Assembly: GCA_008694505.1 (NCBI GenBank)
Contig: VZDJ01000301.1
Coordinates: 3,015,485 to 3,079,484 of the forward strand
DNA from: Cyanoderma ruficeps
Lineage: Eukaryota; Chordata; Aves; Passeriformes; Timaliidae
DNA: 64,000 bases
Direction: 5' to 3'
The number at the start of each line of letters is the position of its first letter. Within the stretch, counting starts at the first letter, position 1. This document shows, piece after piece, positions 62,822-64,000 of the stretch. The translations under genes and the position numbers were made by a program. Below the pieces are notes generated by a model that saw only the letters and a list, made by a program, of their open reading frames with translations, had not been told where the DNA came from and searched no databases.

Positions 62822-63694
62822 GTGAGCGGCTCCCGCCTGCCCGCTGTGGCTCGGCCTCCCACGACGCCGCATGTCGCGACACCTCTTCGCTGTGGCGACA
62901 GGCAGCAGCCCCCGAATCGCGACAGGCGACCGGGGAAGGGTGGGGTAGGGGGAACCGGGAGGGTGCCACCTGTCGCCGCAGCGGCGGGGTGTGCAGCGCC
63001 GGTGCCCTGTGCCCGCAGGGATCCTGCACGGCAGCGGGGCGGACTTCGAGTCGGTGGACGAGCTGGAGGAGGCGGTGGGCGAACTGCTGCGGGAGGTGTC
63101 GCAGGACACCAAGGACGACGGCGCCATCAGGGAGATCTGCCAGCGCCTCTTCAACACCCTGCAGCTGTAAGGGCACCCGGCGTCCCCTCGCGCCCCCTCA
63201 CCCCACTCACGCACCTCACCCTCCTCCTCCTCTCCGTAGGGACGAGGGCCAAGCACAGCGCTGCAGCCAGGTGTTGCTGGATGCCCCCATCCAGCTTTCC
63301 CAGATCACTGATGGATATGGTGAGTGGTACCCGCGGCTCATGTCCTACCATCAGGGTTCGGGAGCTCGGGGCGTTGGGTGTGCTCACCTGACCTTGGGGA
63401 GGGGGCGCTCAGGCTGTCCCTCACAGGCATACATCTGTTTCTCATTCTGTTGCTGAGCTGTGGGCTGCAGTGCCCACGGGGTAAGCTGGAGTGAAGGTGG
63501 AGGTGGAGAGATGCCCTTTGGTCCCTTCATCCTGTCAGGAGAGGGATCAGCCATGTCTGGGCATGGGTGGTCATTAAGGCAGGGCTTTGAGCACTGCCAC
63601 ATGTGCTCACCAACCCCAACCCCACTGTCTTCTTGCAGGTGACAGTAGTGCAGATGTGCTGCCGGGGCTGTTGCTGAAGAGAGGCCAGACCTCG
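62749..63694 (+). CDS. ABCF3: ABCF3, ATP-binding cassette subfamily F member 3 (5' part, exons 1-4; continues past the window)
   Basis: ABC-F ATPases lack membrane segments and act on ribosomes or in translation control; ABCF3 is linked to antiviral response and cell growth. Exons: 62749-62821, 63019-63166, 63240-63319, 63639-63694, joining in frame to 119 residues. The N-terminus MASCADILRSEFPDLDGELF, then GADFESVDELEEAVGELL, QVLLDAPIQLSQIT and LPGLLLKRGQTS match the ABCF3 N-terminal region, which precedes the two ATPase cassettes (family length about 709). No Walker motifs are expected yet. The order after DVL3 and AP2M1 matches human 3q27. The rest lies beyond 64000. Confidence 0.95.
63019..63166 (+). 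CDS. ABCF3: ABCF3 exon 2
   Basis: Encodes ILHGSGADFESVDELEEAVG, ELLREVSQDTKDDGAIREIC and QRLFNTLQ. Leaves in phase 2. The following intron is only 73 nt. Confidence 0.95.
63240..63319 (+). CDS. ABCF3: ABCF3 exon 3
   Basis: Encodes DEGQAQRCSQVLLDAPIQLS and QITDGY. QVLLDAPIQLS is highly conserved in ABCF3. Leaves in phase 1. Confidence 0.95.
63320..63638 (+). other. ABCF3 intron 3
   Basis: 319 nt of unique intron with nothing recognised beyond the splice sites. Confidence 0.8.
63639..63694 (+). CDS. ABCF3: ABCF3 exon 4
   Basis: Encodes DSSADVLPGLLLKRGQTS. Leaves in phase 0 at TCG|GTAAGT. Confidence 0.93.
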
Positions 63695-64000
63695 GTAAGT
63701 GAGGGCTGTGCCCTTCCTTGTGAGAGGAGCTGACACATGGAGCTCCAGTCCAGGTTGCCCTTGGAGAGCAGCCAAGGCAAGCAGCATCCTGGTTAGGAGT
63801 ATAGCTGCAGGGAGTACTGCTCCTCCTTGTCAGGCTCTCTGTCATTTGGAAAACTCTAGACCTTGGTCTGGTGAAGAGGCTCCACGTGAGTTAGCAGCTT
63901 ATTAATCTGACGAGATTGATTTTGCTGTAATTTCTTAGTGAACTCGTGACTTGCTGTAGGACCTTTGGCTCCTACAGCAAGGCCATTGGTTGAGAAAACA
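63695..64000 (+). other. ABCF3 intron 4 (partial, runs off the window)
   Basis: 306 nt of intron to the right edge, with nothing recognised in it. Confidence 0.75.

Overview
This window reads as vertebrate nuclear DNA, most likely from a bird. The genes are split into many short exons with canonical GT/AG borders. The only recognisable interspersed repeats are CR1 LINE copies, and the intergenic gaps are short. I see no bacterial, phage, viral or CRISPR content. All three genes lie on the + strand in the order DVL3 - AP2M1 - ABCF3, which is the order known for human 3q27, so this is a conserved synteny block.

Layout. (1) 1-34100: DVL3, a Wnt-pathway scaffold with 15 coding exons (30-32238, 712 residues when spliced). 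Its 21.6 kb first intron holds a 5'-truncated CR1 element at about 19090-21515. The 3' UTR probably runs to about 34100. (2) 34530-61860: AP2M1, the mu2 subunit of the AP-2 clathrin adaptor. It has a CpG-island promoter with a non-coding first exon near 34640-34743 and a 10.5 kb intron. A second exon carries the start codon at 45250, and ten further coding exons follow, ending at 60875. One exon is only 6 nt long. Another is damaged in the assembly: a single N at 50748 stands in for about 53 codons. (3) 62600-64000: the promoter and first four coding exons of ABCF3, an ABC-F ATPase, which continues past the right edge.

The genes are neighbours rather than an operon. DVL proteins do bind the AP-2 mu subunit in Frizzled endocytosis, so the DVL3/AP2M1 pairing is suggestive, but adjacency alone proves nothing. 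The AP2M1 and ABCF3 promoters share a housekeeping-type set of candidate sites (ZNF143-like, NRF1, YY1, ETS).

The most useful observations concern splicing. They are a 51-nt in-frame cassette exon candidate in DVL3, an in-frame internal donor in DVL3 exon 11 at the place where paralogue DVL1 is alternatively spliced, the 6-nt AP2M1 microexon with a strong RNA hairpin about 180 nt downstream, and the collapsed AP2M1 exon. Exon borders were read by hand from reading frame, splice sites and recalled family sequences. No alignment or expression data were available.
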